Shown: positions 8,011 to 18,689, counted from the stretch's first letter. The stretch is DNA of 64,000 nucleotides from Bifidobacterium pullorum subsp. gallinarum (GCF_000741215.1 NZ_JGYX01000001.1:372001-436000), one strand, 5' to 3'. Translations and numbers: made by a program. Notes: a model not told the origin generated them from the letters alone.

Positions 8011-10410
8011 ATGACTAAGAAGCACAGGGATACGGAGCGCAACGTAACGACACACCCAAGCGACCAGCTCTCTGCGGAGGAACCGGCCAACGAGATGATG
8101 GCATGCGATACGTCAGCCAGCGAATCCGCTGACGCCGTGTCCGAGGAACCCAACAAATCCCCGGGCGCAACGCAAGACACGGATATGCCCATGGCAAGCT
8201 CACCGACGGACGTGGATGACGTTCAGAGCGCCGATTCCTCCCCCGTCGCTGATGAATCTCCCAGCTCAACGAATGCCGACACTCAGGAAAATACCGTATG
8301 GCGCGCGTGGCAGACACGACTGTTACGTTTTACGGATACATGCAAGCCCGCGTGTCGTGTAATTGCGACGTTATGGCGTTCAAGACCCAAAGCTTCCTAT
8401 GCACTTTACGCGCTGATCTTCACGTGCACAACCATTGCAAGCACACTGATTCTGCAGTGGAGCGTATTCCAAGAACCCGATTCGTCCGAAACACCGGACG
8501 CGACAACCTCGATCTGGGAAAGCGTTGCGGGTCGCCTGACAAAATTCGTCGCCCAAATCTGGCTGGAGCACAATAAACTGTTCCTACTGAACGCATTAGT
8601 CATCGCGCTGCTCTACTGCACGGTTCTTTTTCTCATCAACCGTTTCTGGATTGCCTCCGCAGTCATTCTCACCGCTTCGATCGTTTATGCGGTAGCCAAT
8701 AAATGCAAGGTCCTGCTACGTAATGAACCCATTATCCCAGCCGATTTCTCTTTTATCACCAGCGGCAACACCAACGAACTGATTTCATTCGTTCCCAGTG
8801 ATGGCAGGAATCTTATAACGACCGCGCTCATCGCCATTGCCGGATTACTGGTCGCCTTCATCATTCTGCAAATCATCGACGGGCGAAAACAATTTATTCC
8901 TGGCCGTTGGCAGTGCCTGAAAACCAGTATCAAACACCGGATAGGAATGGTGGCCAGACTGCTCGCTTTTCTGCTATCCGCGACCATGCTGTTCTCCTTC
9001 TGTTGGAATCTCTCGGTAAAGGATTCCTGGGCATATAGCCTCGCCTACGACTGGCAAGACAGGCCTGTGATGTCCAGCGCAATCGCAGATGCGCAGAACA
9101 ACGGCACCGTCATCTCATTCTCACGGTTATTGCATACCGACATCATGGAGGAACCTGAGGGGTACAGTCAGGCGGCCATGGAAAAGCTGACCAAGAAATA
9201 TTCCCGACTCGCCGAGGAAATCAACCTGAATCGGAACAATCGATTGACGGACAGCACCGTAATCATGATTCTTTCGGAATCATTCGCCGACCCGACAAGG
9301 ATTCCCGGCCTCGCTTTCACCCAGGATCCCATTCCCAATATTCGACAGATTGAAACGACCACGACCTCCGGTCTTATGCTGTCATCGGGATACGGCGGCG
9401 GAACCGCCAATATCGAATACGAGGCCCTGACTGGTCTCAGCATGTCGAATTACAGTCCGTCATTGTCAAGCGCATACCAACAGCTTGTCCCGAACCAGCA
9501 GTGGGCGCCCTCCTTCAATCAGCTGTGGAACGAAGAGGACGGTACCGGCGACTCCACTGCTTTGCATAGTTTCTTCCGGAACATGTATCTTCGCGACACC
9601 GTATACGAGAAATTCGGATTCTCGGAATTCAGGACGATAGACGGCTCGAACATGCTGGAGAACCGCGACCTTCTCCCCGGCGCCATTTATGTCTCTGACG
9701 AAGCAAGCTATGACAATGTCATCACTCAATTAGAATCGAGACCGAACGAAAACCAGTTCATCCATTTGGTCACGATGCAGAATCACATGCCATATTACGA
9801 CTGGGGACAAGGCAACGTATACCTTGAAGGAGCGGTCACAGGCGATATCGACGAAACGGAGCGAGAACAGATTTCATACTATGTCAACGGCCTTACGTTC
9901 ACTGATGAGGCGACACGTGACTTCATCGCCCGTCTCGACCAGATCGACAAACCGATTACCGTGATTTGGTATGGGGATCATCTTCCTTCCGTATATGCCA
10001 CGGCCAACGCCGATGCCGCCAATGCCCTGACCACGCATGAAACCGACTATTTCATCTGGTCAAATGCCGCTTCTACCTCGGCTGGGGTGAAACTCGACCC
10101 CACGGTTGCGGGGATCACCTCACCAAATTATTTCATGGCGATTGCCGCAAACCATATGAACGCCAAGGTCACACCGTTCATCGCATTCCTCACCGCTATG
10201 CATACAGCGATTCCGGCCATGGCTCCTGCCTCCATAGCGGGCGCGGAAAGCACCGAGCCGGTCTATCTCGACAATGCGGGGATGCTTCTTTCCGAATCCG
10301 CGTTGTCCGAAGAGGCACGGGAATTGCTCAACGACTACAGGTTGATCCAATACGATATCAGCGCAGGAAAATCATATCTTAACGACACCTCATTCATGAG
10401 TCTTCAATGA
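8011..10410 (+). CDS. LTA-synthase-like membrane phosphoglycerol transferase (sulfatase fold)
   Basis: 799 residues. A Ser/Glu/Asp-rich cytoplasmic N-terminus (~120 residues) precedes several hydrophobic segments (about residues 133-155, 192-215, 220-235, 270-290 and 310-335). An extracytoplasmic alkaline-phosphatase/sulfatase domain follows, containing 'VIMILSESFADPT' and 'GYGGGTANIEYEALTG', the region of the nucleophilic Thr (about residue 465), and 'VIWYGDHLPSVYA', which supplies metal-binding D and H. LtaS enzymes transfer glycerol phosphate from phosphatidylglycerol. Bifidobacteria carry a glycerol-phosphate-decorated lipoglycan, so such a role is plausible but inferred. The gene is less GC-rich than the core genes, and no strong ribosome binding site is seen before ATG 8011. 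Confidence 0.8.
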   Translation: MTKKHRDTERNVTTHPSDQLSAEEPANEMMACDTSASESADAVSEEPNKSPGATQDTDMPMASSPTDVDDVQSADSSPVADESPSSTNADTQENTVWRAWQTRLLRFTDTCKPACRVIATLWRSRPKASYALYALIFTCTTIASTLILQWSVFQEPDSSETPDATTSIWESVAGRLTKFVAQIWLEHNKLFLLNALVIALLYCTVLFLINRFWIASAVILTASIVYAVANKCKVLLRNEPIIPADFSFITSGNTNELISFVPSDGRNLITTALIAIAGLLVAFIILQIIDGRKQFIPGRWQCLKTSIKHRIGMVARLLAFLLSATMLFSFCWNLSVKDSWAYSLAYDWQDRPVMSSAIADAQNNGTVISFSRLLHTDIMEEPEGYSQAAMEKLTKKYSRLAEEINLNRNNRLTDSTVIMILSESFADPTRIPGLAFTQDPIPNIRQIETTTTSGLMLSSGYGGGTANIEYEALTGLSMSNYSPSLSSAYQQLVPNQQWAPSFNQLWNEEDGTGDSTALHSFFRNMYLRDTVYEKFGFSEFRTIDGSNMLENRDLLPGAIYVSDEASYDNVITQLESRPNENQFIHLVTMQNHMPYYDWGQGNVYLEGAVTGDIDETEREQISYYVNGLTFTDEATRDFIARLDQIDKPITVIWYGDHLPSVYATANADAANALTTHETDYFIWSNAASTSAGVKLDPTVAGITSPNYFMAIAANHMNAKVTPFIAFLTAMHTAIPAMAPASIAGAESTEPVYLDNAGMLLSESALSEEARELLNDYRLIQYDISAGKSYLNDTSFMSLQ

Positions 10411-10520
10411 CCGTTCCTGGGCATGCCAGATTATCAGGACAGGTTTGACATGGTCCTGCAGCTGGGCGTGCCGTAAACTATATGTCATCGCTTCGATTAT
10501 CTACCCATGGAGGAACAAAG

Positions 10521-12155
10521 GTGAGCGCATCACTGGGGATTGCTCATGCACTGATCACGCAAAGCACTTTGGAACGCATCGGCGGCAGCGAAGTGCAGGC
10601 GTATGAGCTTGCGGCGTTTCTGTCGGAACAGGGTGTTGACGTCACGATATACACTTGGTTCGCCAACTCGCCCATGCTGGACATACTGCTGCAGGCCGGG
10701 GTCAACGTCATACAACGGGGAACCGAAGAAGAAACGCATCTGCATCTCAATGATTTCGACCTGATCTGGGTCCAGCACGAGACCCTGCCAGAGTCGATCA
10801 TAGTCGATTTGCTATCCGGGCAAGTCAGCGACACCACGCTCATTTTCTCTCACATGTCTCCGTTCGAAGAAATCCGTATCGAATTCCCATACATCTACGA
10901 CTTCGAGAATCGCTTTTCCGATCTTTCCGTATTCAATTCCCCCAGTACTTTGGAAGCTCAACGATCTTCTTTCCCCGCGAATTTCGCCAGATATGCAATC
11001 TATCCCAATCCGGCCCCCACGGAATTCGCCTTGTCCACCGCAAACAGCCACGATGCAATCACCTCCATTCTGGTCGTTTCCAACCATCGCCCACCGGAAC
11101 TGGACGAAGCCATCATCCGATTGAGAGCATCCGGAATCACCGTTGATTTGCTGCAGGACGTACAAGGCAATACCGCATCACAAATCACGAATGAGGAAAT
11201 CCTCTCCCGCTATGACGTAATCATATCCATAGGCAAAACGGTCCAATACTGTCTGACGATGGGGAAACCGGCGTTCATCTACGATCAATTCGGAGGGCCG
11301 GGATATCTCAATGATCGAAATTTCGACATCATTGCCTTTCACAATTTTTCCGGTCGTACGGAACTATCCACACAATCACTTGTGCAATCGAAGATGCAAC
11401 ATACTTCGATGCGAATGAATGCCCAAGATATCGTTCGCAACATAGTCGAAGGATACGATGAAGCTCGTCGATATCATATCGCCAATCGAACAAGATTCAT
11501 CAAACGATATTCGATCGACCAACTCTTTCCCGCCCTCATCAAGCGAGCACAATCAAACTCTGAACGCATACATGAAACGTTGTCTGAACATTATTCCACA
11601 TATGTCATTCATGACGAACGGGCCATTGCGAATTTCATCGTCCGCATTCAACAATTAAACAATCCGGTCTCCGAATTCTATCATCAGCAATGTCAGATTT
11701 TCTATTCCGCCGACGGACAATTCAGTGAAGATCAATCGGATACGTACCCGAAACTCCGCCAGCACATGGAAATAACACTGCCGGATTCCCGAACCTGTTA
11801 TTACCGAATCGATTTCGGCGAACAGCCATGTGTGATAAGAATCCACAACAGCGACAGCCCCGATGCAACCATCACTTCCAATGCCGTGTTCCAATACCAC
11901 GACTGGATGGTTTTCACATCGCCCGATCCACAAATCTATTGCCGCATATCCGGCGAACGGCCCATCACGATCACGGCAGACATATTTCCGATTTCCCATA
12001 TTCCCGACAAGGCCTCGCGGGAATTCGCGAACACCGTCTCCGACCGAATTCGGCAGGGCGATGAAGCCATTAATCGATTGGCCTACCTTGCCAACCGCCC
12101 TTGGTTCCGAATCGCCGGACACATTCATGACGTCATTCATCATTTTCGACATTAG
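10521..12155 (+). CDS. GT-B glycosyltransferase with C-terminal extension, polysaccharide locus
   Basis: 544 residues from GTG 10521, preferred to ATG 10482 because GGAGG stands 7 nt before it and the protein then begins directly at the fold ('LGIAHALITQSTLERIGGSEVQAYEL'-like, the GT4 N-terminal GGSE loop). The second Rossmann half contains 'ILVVSNHRPPELDEAIIRL' and 'YDVIISIGKTVQYCLTMGKPAFIYD', typical of the donor-binding half of GT-B enzymes. About 170 C-terminal residues form an unassigned domain rich in Thr, Ile and aromatic residues. Donor and acceptor are unknown; the setting beside rml genes suggests assembly of a rhamnose-containing polymer. Base composition is clearly lower in GC than the neighbouring rml genes, suggesting acquisition. 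Confidence 0.75.
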   Translation: MSASLGIAHALITQSTLERIGGSEVQAYELAAFLSEQGVDVTIYTWFANSPMLDILLQAGVNVIQRGTEEETHLHLNDFDLIWVQHETLPESIIVDLLSGQVSDTTLIFSHMSPFEEIRIEFPYIYDFENRFSDLSVFNSPSTLEAQRSSFPANFARYAIYPNPAPTEFALSTANSHDAITSILVVSNHRPPELDEAIIRLRASGITVDLLQDVQGNTASQITNEEILSRYDVIISIGKTVQYCLTMGKPAFIYDQFGGPGYLNDRNFDIIAFHNFSGRTELSTQSLVQSKMQHTSMRMNAQDIVRNIVEGYDEARRYHIANRTRFIKRYSIDQLFPALIKRAQSNSERIHETLSEHYSTYVIHDERAIANFIVRIQQLNNPVSEFYHQQCQIFYSADGQFSEDQSDTYPKLRQHMEITLPDSRTCYYRIDFGEQPCVIRIHNSDSPDATITSNAVFQYHDWMVFTSPDPQIYCRISGERPITITADIFPISHIPDKASREFANTVSDRIRQGDEAINRLAYLANRPWFRIAGHIHDVIHHFRH

Positions 12156-12242
12156 CGACAGGAGGCCTCAGGTGGATGACAATCGCCCCCGCAACTGATT
12201 CCGATACCTGCGAGCGCAACCGCTCTCCAGACATAGGTTTAG

Positions 12243-13277
<1,035 letters not shown>

Positions 13278-13366
13278 TTCGTTCGGCGGGGTGCATGACC
13301 GAGGAGGCATGTGCCCCGCTACCGTGTTCGTTGAAACAATCCGGGGATTCCCGGGAAAGTGAGTGG

Positions 13367-14833
13367 ATGATGGAGTTCGAGAAGGATTTGAGGGTCACGG
13401 AGACGAATATCCCGGGTTTGTTGGTGTTCGATCTGAGCGTGCATGGCGATAACCGTGGCTGGTTCAAGGAGAACTGGCAGCGGGCGAAGATGACCGCGCT
13501 GGGTCTGCCGGATTTCGGTCCGGTGCAGAACAACATCAGCTTCAACGCGAAGCGCGGCGTGACGCGCGGCATCCACGCGGAGCCGTGGGACAAGTTCATC
13601 AGTGTGGCGACAGGCGAGATTTTCGGCGCGTGGGTGGACCTGCGGCCGGGCGACTCATTCGGCCGGGTGTATACGACGCGCCTGGATCCGTCGAAGGCGA
13701 TCTTCGTGCCGCGCGGCGTGGGCAACAGCTTCCAGGCGTTGGAGGACGGCACCGCGTACACGTATCTGGTGAACGCGCATTGGTCGCTGGAACAGAAGAA
13801 GACGTACACGTTCGTGAACCTCGCCGACCCCGAGCTGAACGTCCAGTGGCCGATCCCGCTGGACGAGTGCGAACTTTCCGATGCCGATCTGCACCATCCG
13901 ATGTTGAAGGACGCGAAGCCGATGGCTCCAAGACGCACGATGGTGACCGGCTGCAACGGCCAGCTGGGCCGCGCGATTCGCGCCTACGTCGAGGAGCACG
14001 GTCTCCAGGGTTTTGAGTTCAACGACATCGACACGTTCGATTTCTCCAACCCCAAGCAGTATGAGCAGTTCGACTGGAGCCTGTACGGTACGATCATCAA
14101 CGCGGGCGCGTACACGGCCGTGGACAAGGCGGAGACGCCTGAGGGACACGTGGCGGCGTGGAAGGCGAACGCGCAGGGCCCGGCCCTGCTGGCGCGTGTG
14201 GCTGCGGAGCATAACATCACGCTGGTGCACGTGAGTTCGGATTACGTGTTCGACGGGGCACGCGAGGTGCATGACGAGTCGGAGCCGTTCAGCCCGTTGG
14301 GCGTGTACGGGCAGACCAAGGCCGCGGGCGACATCGCCGTCGGCAACTGCCCCAGGCATTACATCCTCCGCAGCTCGTGGGTGATCGGCGACGGGCGTAA
14401 TTTCGTCAGGACGATGAAGACCCTGTCGGACCGCGTCGCCGACCCGCAGGACGCGTTGGACCAGGTCACGGTGGTCGACGACCAGATCGGCCGACTCACG
14501 TTCACGGATGACATGGCATCGGCGATCTTCCACCTGCTGGGCTACCGGGACACCCCCGAACCCGTGGAGCCCGCCGCGTATGGCACGTACGACATGACCG
14601 GTTCCGGGGAGTCCGCCAGCTGGTGCGGAATCGCCCGTATGGTGTTCGACCAGGCCAACGGCAACGGCGACAAAGTCAAGCCCGTGACCACCGCCGAGTA
14701 CTACGCCAACACCACCGGCCCCGTCAGCCCCCGCCCCGCGTACAGCACCCTCAACCTCGGGAAAATCGAAAACACCGGATACAGGCCCGCCAACTGGCAA
14801 GAAAGCCTGAACGCCTATACCGCGACCCTGTAA
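13367..14833 (+). CDS. rmlCD: Bifunctional dTDP-4-dehydrorhamnose 3,5-epimerase / dTDP-4-dehydrorhamnose reductase (RmlC-RmlD fusion)
   Basis: 488 residues from ATG 13367 (MMEFEKDL). Residues ~1-185 are a cupin RmlC: 'NNISFNAKRGVTRGIHAEPWDKF' carries the active-site His, and 'FVPRGVGNSFQALEDGTAYTYLV' is a conserved cupin strand pair. Residues ~190-488 are RmlD: 'RRTMVTGCNGQLGRAI' binds the nucleotide, followed by 'NAGAYTAVDKAE', 'VHVSSDYVFDG' and the YGQTKAAGD tyrosine/lysine pair. Together they finish dTDP-L-rhamnose synthesis. The fused form is common in bifidobacteria. A second copy survives only as a 3' fragment at 18690-19319. An inverted repeat follows directly. Confidence 0.95.
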   Translation: MMEFEKDLRVTETNIPGLLVFDLSVHGDNRGWFKENWQRAKMTALGLPDFGPVQNNISFNAKRGVTRGIHAEPWDKFISVATGEIFGAWVDLRPGDSFGRVYTTRLDPSKAIFVPRGVGNSFQALEDGTAYTYLVNAHWSLEQKKTYTFVNLADPELNVQWPIPLDECELSDADLHHPMLKDAKPMAPRRTMVTGCNGQLGRAIRAYVEEHGLQGFEFNDIDTFDFSNPKQYEQFDWSLYGTIINAGAYTAVDKAETPEGHVAAWKANAQGPALLARVAAEHNITLVHVSSDYVFDGAREVHDESEPFSPLGVYGQTKAAGDIAVGNCPRHYILRSSWVIGDGRNFVRTMKTLSDRVADPQDALDQVTVVDDQIGRLTFTDDMASAIFHLLGYRDTPEPVEPAAYGTYDMTGSGESASWCGIARMVFDQANGNGDKVKPVTTAEYYANTTGPVSPRPAYSTLNLGKIENTGYRPANWQESLNAYTATL

Positions 14834-14840
14834 GCTTATC

Positions 14841-14896
14841 CGGCCTGCGTTGTGCCTGCATCTCATCAAAACAAGAAACGGGCACAACGCAGGCCG
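14841..14896. terminator. Hairpin behind rmlCD
   Basis: A perfect 16-bp inverted repeat (CGGCCTGCGTTGTGCC at 14841-14856 and its complement at 14881-14896) with a 24-nt loop. There is no U tract, so termination is likely but not certain. The right arm overlaps the position expected for the -35 region of the next gene. Confidence 0.65.
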
Positions 14897-14902
14897 TACA
14901 CT
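14897..14902 (+). promoter_or_regulatory. -10 box (TACACT) of the GT2 gene, leaderless
   Basis: TACACT is followed by 7 nt and then ATG 14910 without a Shine-Dalgarno sequence. It lies just beyond the right arm of the rmlCD hairpin. Confidence 0.45.
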
Positions 14903-14909
14903 GGTAATC

Positions 14910-15953
14910 ATGACTGCCGCAGAACCGCTGATTTCCGTCATCGTACCGGTATATAACGCCGAACGCTATCTGCACTATTGCGTGGATTCGATTCTTGGCC
15001 AGAGTTACCGAAATCTTGAGGTGATTCTGGTTGACGATGGCGCCACCGACGCTTCGGGCATCATCTGTGACCGTTACGCAGAGCAGGATTCCCGTGTCGT
15101 GGTCATTCACCAGGACAATGGCGGCATCGCCAAAGCGCAGAACACGGGTCTCGATAACGCGCATGGCGAGTTCATCGCCTTTGCCGACAATGATGATATT
15201 CTCGATTGCCATAACATCGAATACTTGTTGCATGCCTTACAAACCACCGGCGCCGATATGAGCAAAGGGCGCTGGCGGCAATTTGGAGTATCCCAGCTGG
15301 GCACGGTTGGTCAGACCGCCTCGTGCGGGACGGAGCATCCGACAAACATCACCGTCATCAGCGAACCATTGCAGGCCTACCAGAGCGTATTCTGCAAATC
15401 GCTACGTATCGTCGGAGAGCTTCTGGGCCGGCATGCCGAAGCCCGGTACTTCAACGAAGCCAACTGGTGCCGTCTGTATCGCCGCGAGCTCTGGGAAGGC
15501 CTGCGCTTCGAACCGGGCTGCTATGCACAGGACATCCGCATGGCGGGGCCGTTATACGCACGAATGAACAAAGTCGCGGATGTTGACGCCGTGTTGTACT
15601 ACTGGCTCCAGGAACCGGATTCCGTCACCCATTCAAAACGGACCGCGCAATTCTGGCATGACAACGTCACTGCGGCGGCGACCAATTTTCGATTCACGCT
15701 CGACCGCGGAATCACACCGTACCGGAATTATTTCGGATTGACAGCAAGCGTACGGGACGAGAAAAAAGGACTCCGCCGACTCGGCGAAGCTTGCACTTCC
15801 GAAGATATGGATCGTTATCGCAGCGATGACACGGTCGTGAAAGCGTTGGTTGCGGAACTCCCCCCCGTCACACGGCTCCAGTGCGTTCTCCTTGCTGCCC
15901 TCCGGCGAATAGAAAACACCGTCTATGACCGCAATGTGCATAATATGCGCTGA
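14910..15953 (+). CDS. Family 2 glycosyltransferase
   Basis: 347 residues, GT-A fold. 'ISVIVPVYNAERYLHYCVDSIL' opens the nucleotide-sugar domain, 'VILVDDGATDASG' and 'IAFADNDDIL' (DxD-type metal site) follow, and 'RLYRRELWEGLRFEPG' is a typical acceptor-side element. No membrane segments are seen, so it should act on the cytoplasmic face on lipid-linked intermediates. The specific sugar cannot be told. The start at ATG 14910 is supported by the -10 box 7 nt upstream and by the N-terminus matching the family; the earlier ATG 14850 would begin inside the hairpin. The stop lies 7 bp before the left end of an IS256 element. Confidence 0.85.
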   Translation: MTAAEPLISVIVPVYNAERYLHYCVDSILGQSYRNLEVILVDDGATDASGIICDRYAEQDSRVVVIHQDNGGIAKAQNTGLDNAHGEFIAFADNDDILDCHNIEYLLHALQTTGADMSKGRWRQFGVSQLGTVGQTASCGTEHPTNITVISEPLQAYQSVFCKSLRIVGELLGRHAEARYFNEANWCRLYRRELWEGLRFEPGCYAQDIRMAGPLYARMNKVADVDAVLYYWLQEPDSVTHSKRTAQFWHDNVTAAATNFRFTLDRGITPYRNYFGLTASVRDEKKGLRRLGEACTSEDMDRYRSDDTVVKALVAELPPVTRLQCVLLAALRRIENTVYDRNVHNMR

Positions 15954-16074
15954 CCCCGAGATAACGCCCGGTTTGTTGCGCATTTTGGTTGAGGCTTGAG
16001 TTGAGAGACATGGTCCGTCGTCCGGGTACGATTTCAGTCGCCAAACCAAATCAACCTATTTAGGAAGGCGACGG

Positions 16075-17434
16075 ATAACGCCCGATTTTTTGCGCACTTT
16101 GTGATTCGGGCTTTCCGGAAGGGAACATGGCCCGTGCCGGGTACGATTTTCAGTCGCCAGACATGAAAAACGCGATTGGAAAAGAGGCACGGGCCATGTC
16201 CAAGGAAATCATACAGTTCGACCAGGCCATGTTCGAGACCAGGCTCGACGCCATGGTGCGCGACAAGGTCGAGCAGATCGTCAACGCGATGCTCGACGAG
16301 GAGGCCGACCTGATCGCCAACGCCGCCAGATACGAGAGAAGCGATGGGCGCAAGGCGTACCGGGCCGGCCATTACGGGCGCGGGTTCACCGTCAAGGCCG
16401 GCAGGCTCGCCCTCAGGATCCCCAAGCTGAAGGGCGCGGTCTTCGAATCCGCGGTCATCGAACGCTACCGGCGCAGGGAGCAGAGCGTCGAGGAATCATT
16501 GATCGACATGTACCTGGCCGGCGTCTCCACCCGGCGCGTGGACGACATCAGCCAGCTGCTGTGGGGAGAGCGCATGCCCTCGCAGACGCTCTCCGACAAG
16601 CTCAAGAGGGTGTACGATCAGATCGACCAATGGCGCAACCGGCCTCTGGATAGCGAGTACCCGTACGTGTTCATGGACGGCGTGTGGCACAAGCGCTCAT
16701 GGGGCGGCGGAGTGGAGAACGTGAGCGTGCTCGTCGCCATCGGCGTCGACGCCGATGGTCGCCGGGAGGTGATCGGCGTGGCGGAGGGCATGAAGGAGGA
16801 CAAGGCCGGATGGGAGCAGTTCATACGGTCCATGATCGAGCGCGGGCTGAAGGGCGTGCGCCTGGTCGTCGGCGACAGGTGCGCCGGACTGGTCGCCACC
16901 GTCGACTCTATGCTCCCCAAGGCGAGGTACCAGCGGTGCATGGTGCACTTCATGCGCAACGTGCTCTCCAAGGTGCCGCCCACCCACAGGGAATGGGCAT
17001 CCGCCGCGCTCAAGGCGATCTTCGCCATGGAATCGCGCGCGTCCGCCCTCGCCAAGGCTGAGACCGTCGCCTCCGAGATGGAGACCCGAAAGCTCAGGGC
17101 TGCGGCCAACTGCCTTAGGGAGGGCATCGGCGAGACCACGACCTACCTGCTCGACGAATACCCCGCCGAGCACCGACGCCGGATCCGCACCAACAACATG
17201 ATCGAACGGCTGAACCGTGAGATCCGCAGAAGGACGCGTGTGGTCGGCAGCTTCCCCGACGGCAGGAGCGCCCTCATGCTCGTCTGCGCCAGAATCAGAT
17301 ACGTCACCGCCAACGAATGGTCCACACGCCGCTACCTCGACATGTCCCGACTCAATGACAGGCTCATGGAAGCGAACTGATCACCGCGCCACGGACGGGC
17401 GGAACCACATTTGCGCAACTTTTCGGGCACAACC
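16075..17434 (+). mobile_element. Inner IS256-family element with 9-bp target duplication
   Basis: A 1.36-kb element with imperfect terminal repeats (GCCCGAttttTTGCGCA left, GCCCGAaaagTTGCGCA right). It is flanked by AGGCGACGG at 16066-16074 and 17435-17443, the 8-9-bp duplication expected of this family. Removing the element and one repeat restores a continuous leader to the outer transposase start. Confidence 0.85.
16196..17380 (+). CDS. IS256-family (mutator-type) transposase, inner element
   Basis: 394 residues from ATG 16196 (MSKEIIQFDQ), preceded by GAGG. The DDE residues are in 'YVFMDGVWHK', 'LVVGDRCAGL' and 'NNMIERLNREIRRR'. An N-terminal helical DNA-binding region contains 'GRGFTVKAGRLALRIPKLKG', the usual IS256 sequence before the core. 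The frame is intact and the length is that of the family, so the enzyme could be active. It is about three-quarters identical to the outer transposase by eye. Confidence 0.95.
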   Translation: MSKEIIQFDQAMFETRLDAMVRDKVEQIVNAMLDEEADLIANAARYERSDGRKAYRAGHYGRGFTVKAGRLALRIPKLKGAVFESAVIERYRRREQSVEESLIDMYLAGVSTRRVDDISQLLWGERMPSQTLSDKLKRVYDQIDQWRNRPLDSEYPYVFMDGVWHKRSWGGGVENVSVLVAIGVDADGRREVIGVAEGMKEDKAGWEQFIRSMIERGLKGVRLVVGDRCAGLVATVDSMLPKARYQRCMVHFMRNVLSKVPPTHREWASAALKAIFAMESRASALAKAETVASEMETRKLRAAANCLREGIGETTTYLLDEYPAEHRRRIRTNNMIERLNREIRRRTRVVGSFPDGRSALMLVCARIRYVTANEWSTRRYLDMSRLNDRLMEAN

Positions 17435-17447
17435 AGGCGACGGAACC

Positions 17448-18635
17448 ATGCCGAATCAGATTCTACAGGTCGACGAGAACATGCTCGAGACGAAGCTGGA
17501 CCGGTTGGTGTCGGAGAAGGTCGAACAGCTGTTGAACGCGATGCTGGACGCGGAGGCCGACGAGATCACGGGCGCGGCCAGGTACGAGCGGTCCGGGGAG
17601 CGCAGGGCGTACCGGGCCGGCCACTACGAGCGGAACCTGACCGTGAAGGCCGGGACCATGACCCTGAAGGTCCCGAAGCTCAAGGGCGCGCTGTTCGAGT
17701 CGGCGGTCATCGAACGATATCGCAGGAGGGAGGAGAGCGTCGAGGAGGCGCTGATCGACATGTACCTGGCGGGAGTGAGTACGCGTCAGGTCGACGACAT
17801 CAGCAGGCTTTTGTGGGGAGAACGCATGCCCTCCCAGACGTTGAGCGACAAGCTCAAGAAGGTGTACGAGGACATCGACCGATGGCGGAATCGCCCATTG
17901 ACGGACCGTTCGTACCCGTATCTGTTCGTGGACGGGGTGTGGCACAAACGCGCCTGGGGCGGGTCGGTCGAGAACGTGAGCGTGCTGGTCGCGATCGGCG
18001 TGGACGACACCGGGCATCGTGAGGTGATCGGCGTGACCGAGGGCATGAAGGAGGACAAGGCCAGCTGGGAGCAGTTCATCAGAAGCCTGATCGAACGCGG
18101 GCTGAAAGGCGTGCGCCTGGTCGTCGGCGACCGGTGCGCCGGGCTCGTGTCCACCGTGAACGCGATGCTGCCGGACGCCGGATACCAGCGGTGCATGGTC
18201 CACTTCATGCGCAACGTGCTCTCCAGGGTCAGCCACAAACACATGGCATGGGCCGCGTCGGCGCTCAAGGCCATATTCGCCATGGAATCCCGGGAATCCG
18301 CGTTGGAGAAGGCCGAATGCGTGGCCGCGCAGATGGAATCCACGGGATTGAAGGCCGCGGCCTCATGCCTGCGGGAGGGCGTCGGCGAGGCGACCACCTA
18401 CCTGCTCGACGAGTATCCCGTCGAGCACCGGCGGCGGATCCGCACGAACAACATGATCGAACGGCTCAACCGGGAGATCCGCCGCAGGACGCGCGTGGTC
18501 GGCTCGTTCCCCGACGGCAGGAGCGCGCTCATGCTCGTCTGCGCGCGCATCCGATACGTCACCGCCAACCAATGGTCCACGCGCCGCTACCTGGACATGT
18601 CCCGGCTCGGTGACACCATGCAGACAACCGACTGA
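17448..18635 (+). CDS. IS256-family (mutator-type) transposase, outer element
   Basis: 395 residues from ATG 17448 (MPNQILQVDE). It has the same layout as the inner enzyme: 'LFVDGVWHKRAWGG', 'LVVGDRCAGLVSTV' and 'NNMIERLNREIRR' give the DDE triad. The frame is intact, but its own promoter and left end have been displaced 1.36 kb by the inner element, so expression would now depend on reading through that element. The two transposases differ throughout and are separate lineages, not a recent tandem duplication. Confidence 0.95.
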   Translation: MPNQILQVDENMLETKLDRLVSEKVEQLLNAMLDAEADEITGAARYERSGERRAYRAGHYERNLTVKAGTMTLKVPKLKGALFESAVIERYRRREESVEEALIDMYLAGVSTRQVDDISRLLWGERMPSQTLSDKLKKVYEDIDRWRNRPLTDRSYPYLFVDGVWHKRAWGGSVENVSVLVAIGVDDTGHREVIGVTEGMKEDKASWEQFIRSLIERGLKGVRLVVGDRCAGLVSTVNAMLPDAGYQRCMVHFMRNVLSRVSHKHMAWAASALKAIFAMESRESALEKAECVAAQMESTGLKAAASCLREGVGEATTYLLDEYPVEHRRRIRTNNMIERLNREIRRRTRVVGSFPDGRSALMLVCARIRYVTANQWSTRRYLDMSRLGDTMQTTD

Positions 18636-18689
18636 AACCGACCCGGCAACGGGCCAGACCGCTTTTGCGCAAGACTTCGGGCACAACCC

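Larger units (their letters stand above)
15961..18688 (+). mobile_element. Outer IS256-family element, interrupted by a second IS256-family element
   Basis: The left end (ATAACGCCCGG...TTGCGCA) is at 15961 and the right end, reverse-complemented TGCCCGAAGTCTTGCGCA, closes at about 18688. Its leader (15961-16074) resembles that of the inner element, and its transposase is at 17448-18635. The leader and the gene are separated by the inner element. No target duplication flanks the outer element: the left flank is the end of the GT2 gene and the right flank is the inside of an rmlD sequence, which points to a deletion next to the element. Confidence 0.8.

Noticed and set aside
10482..10520. ATG 10482 as the start of the GT-B gene
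   Set aside because: GTG 10521 has a correctly spaced GGAGG and begins directly at the conserved fold; the extra 13 residues have no family support.
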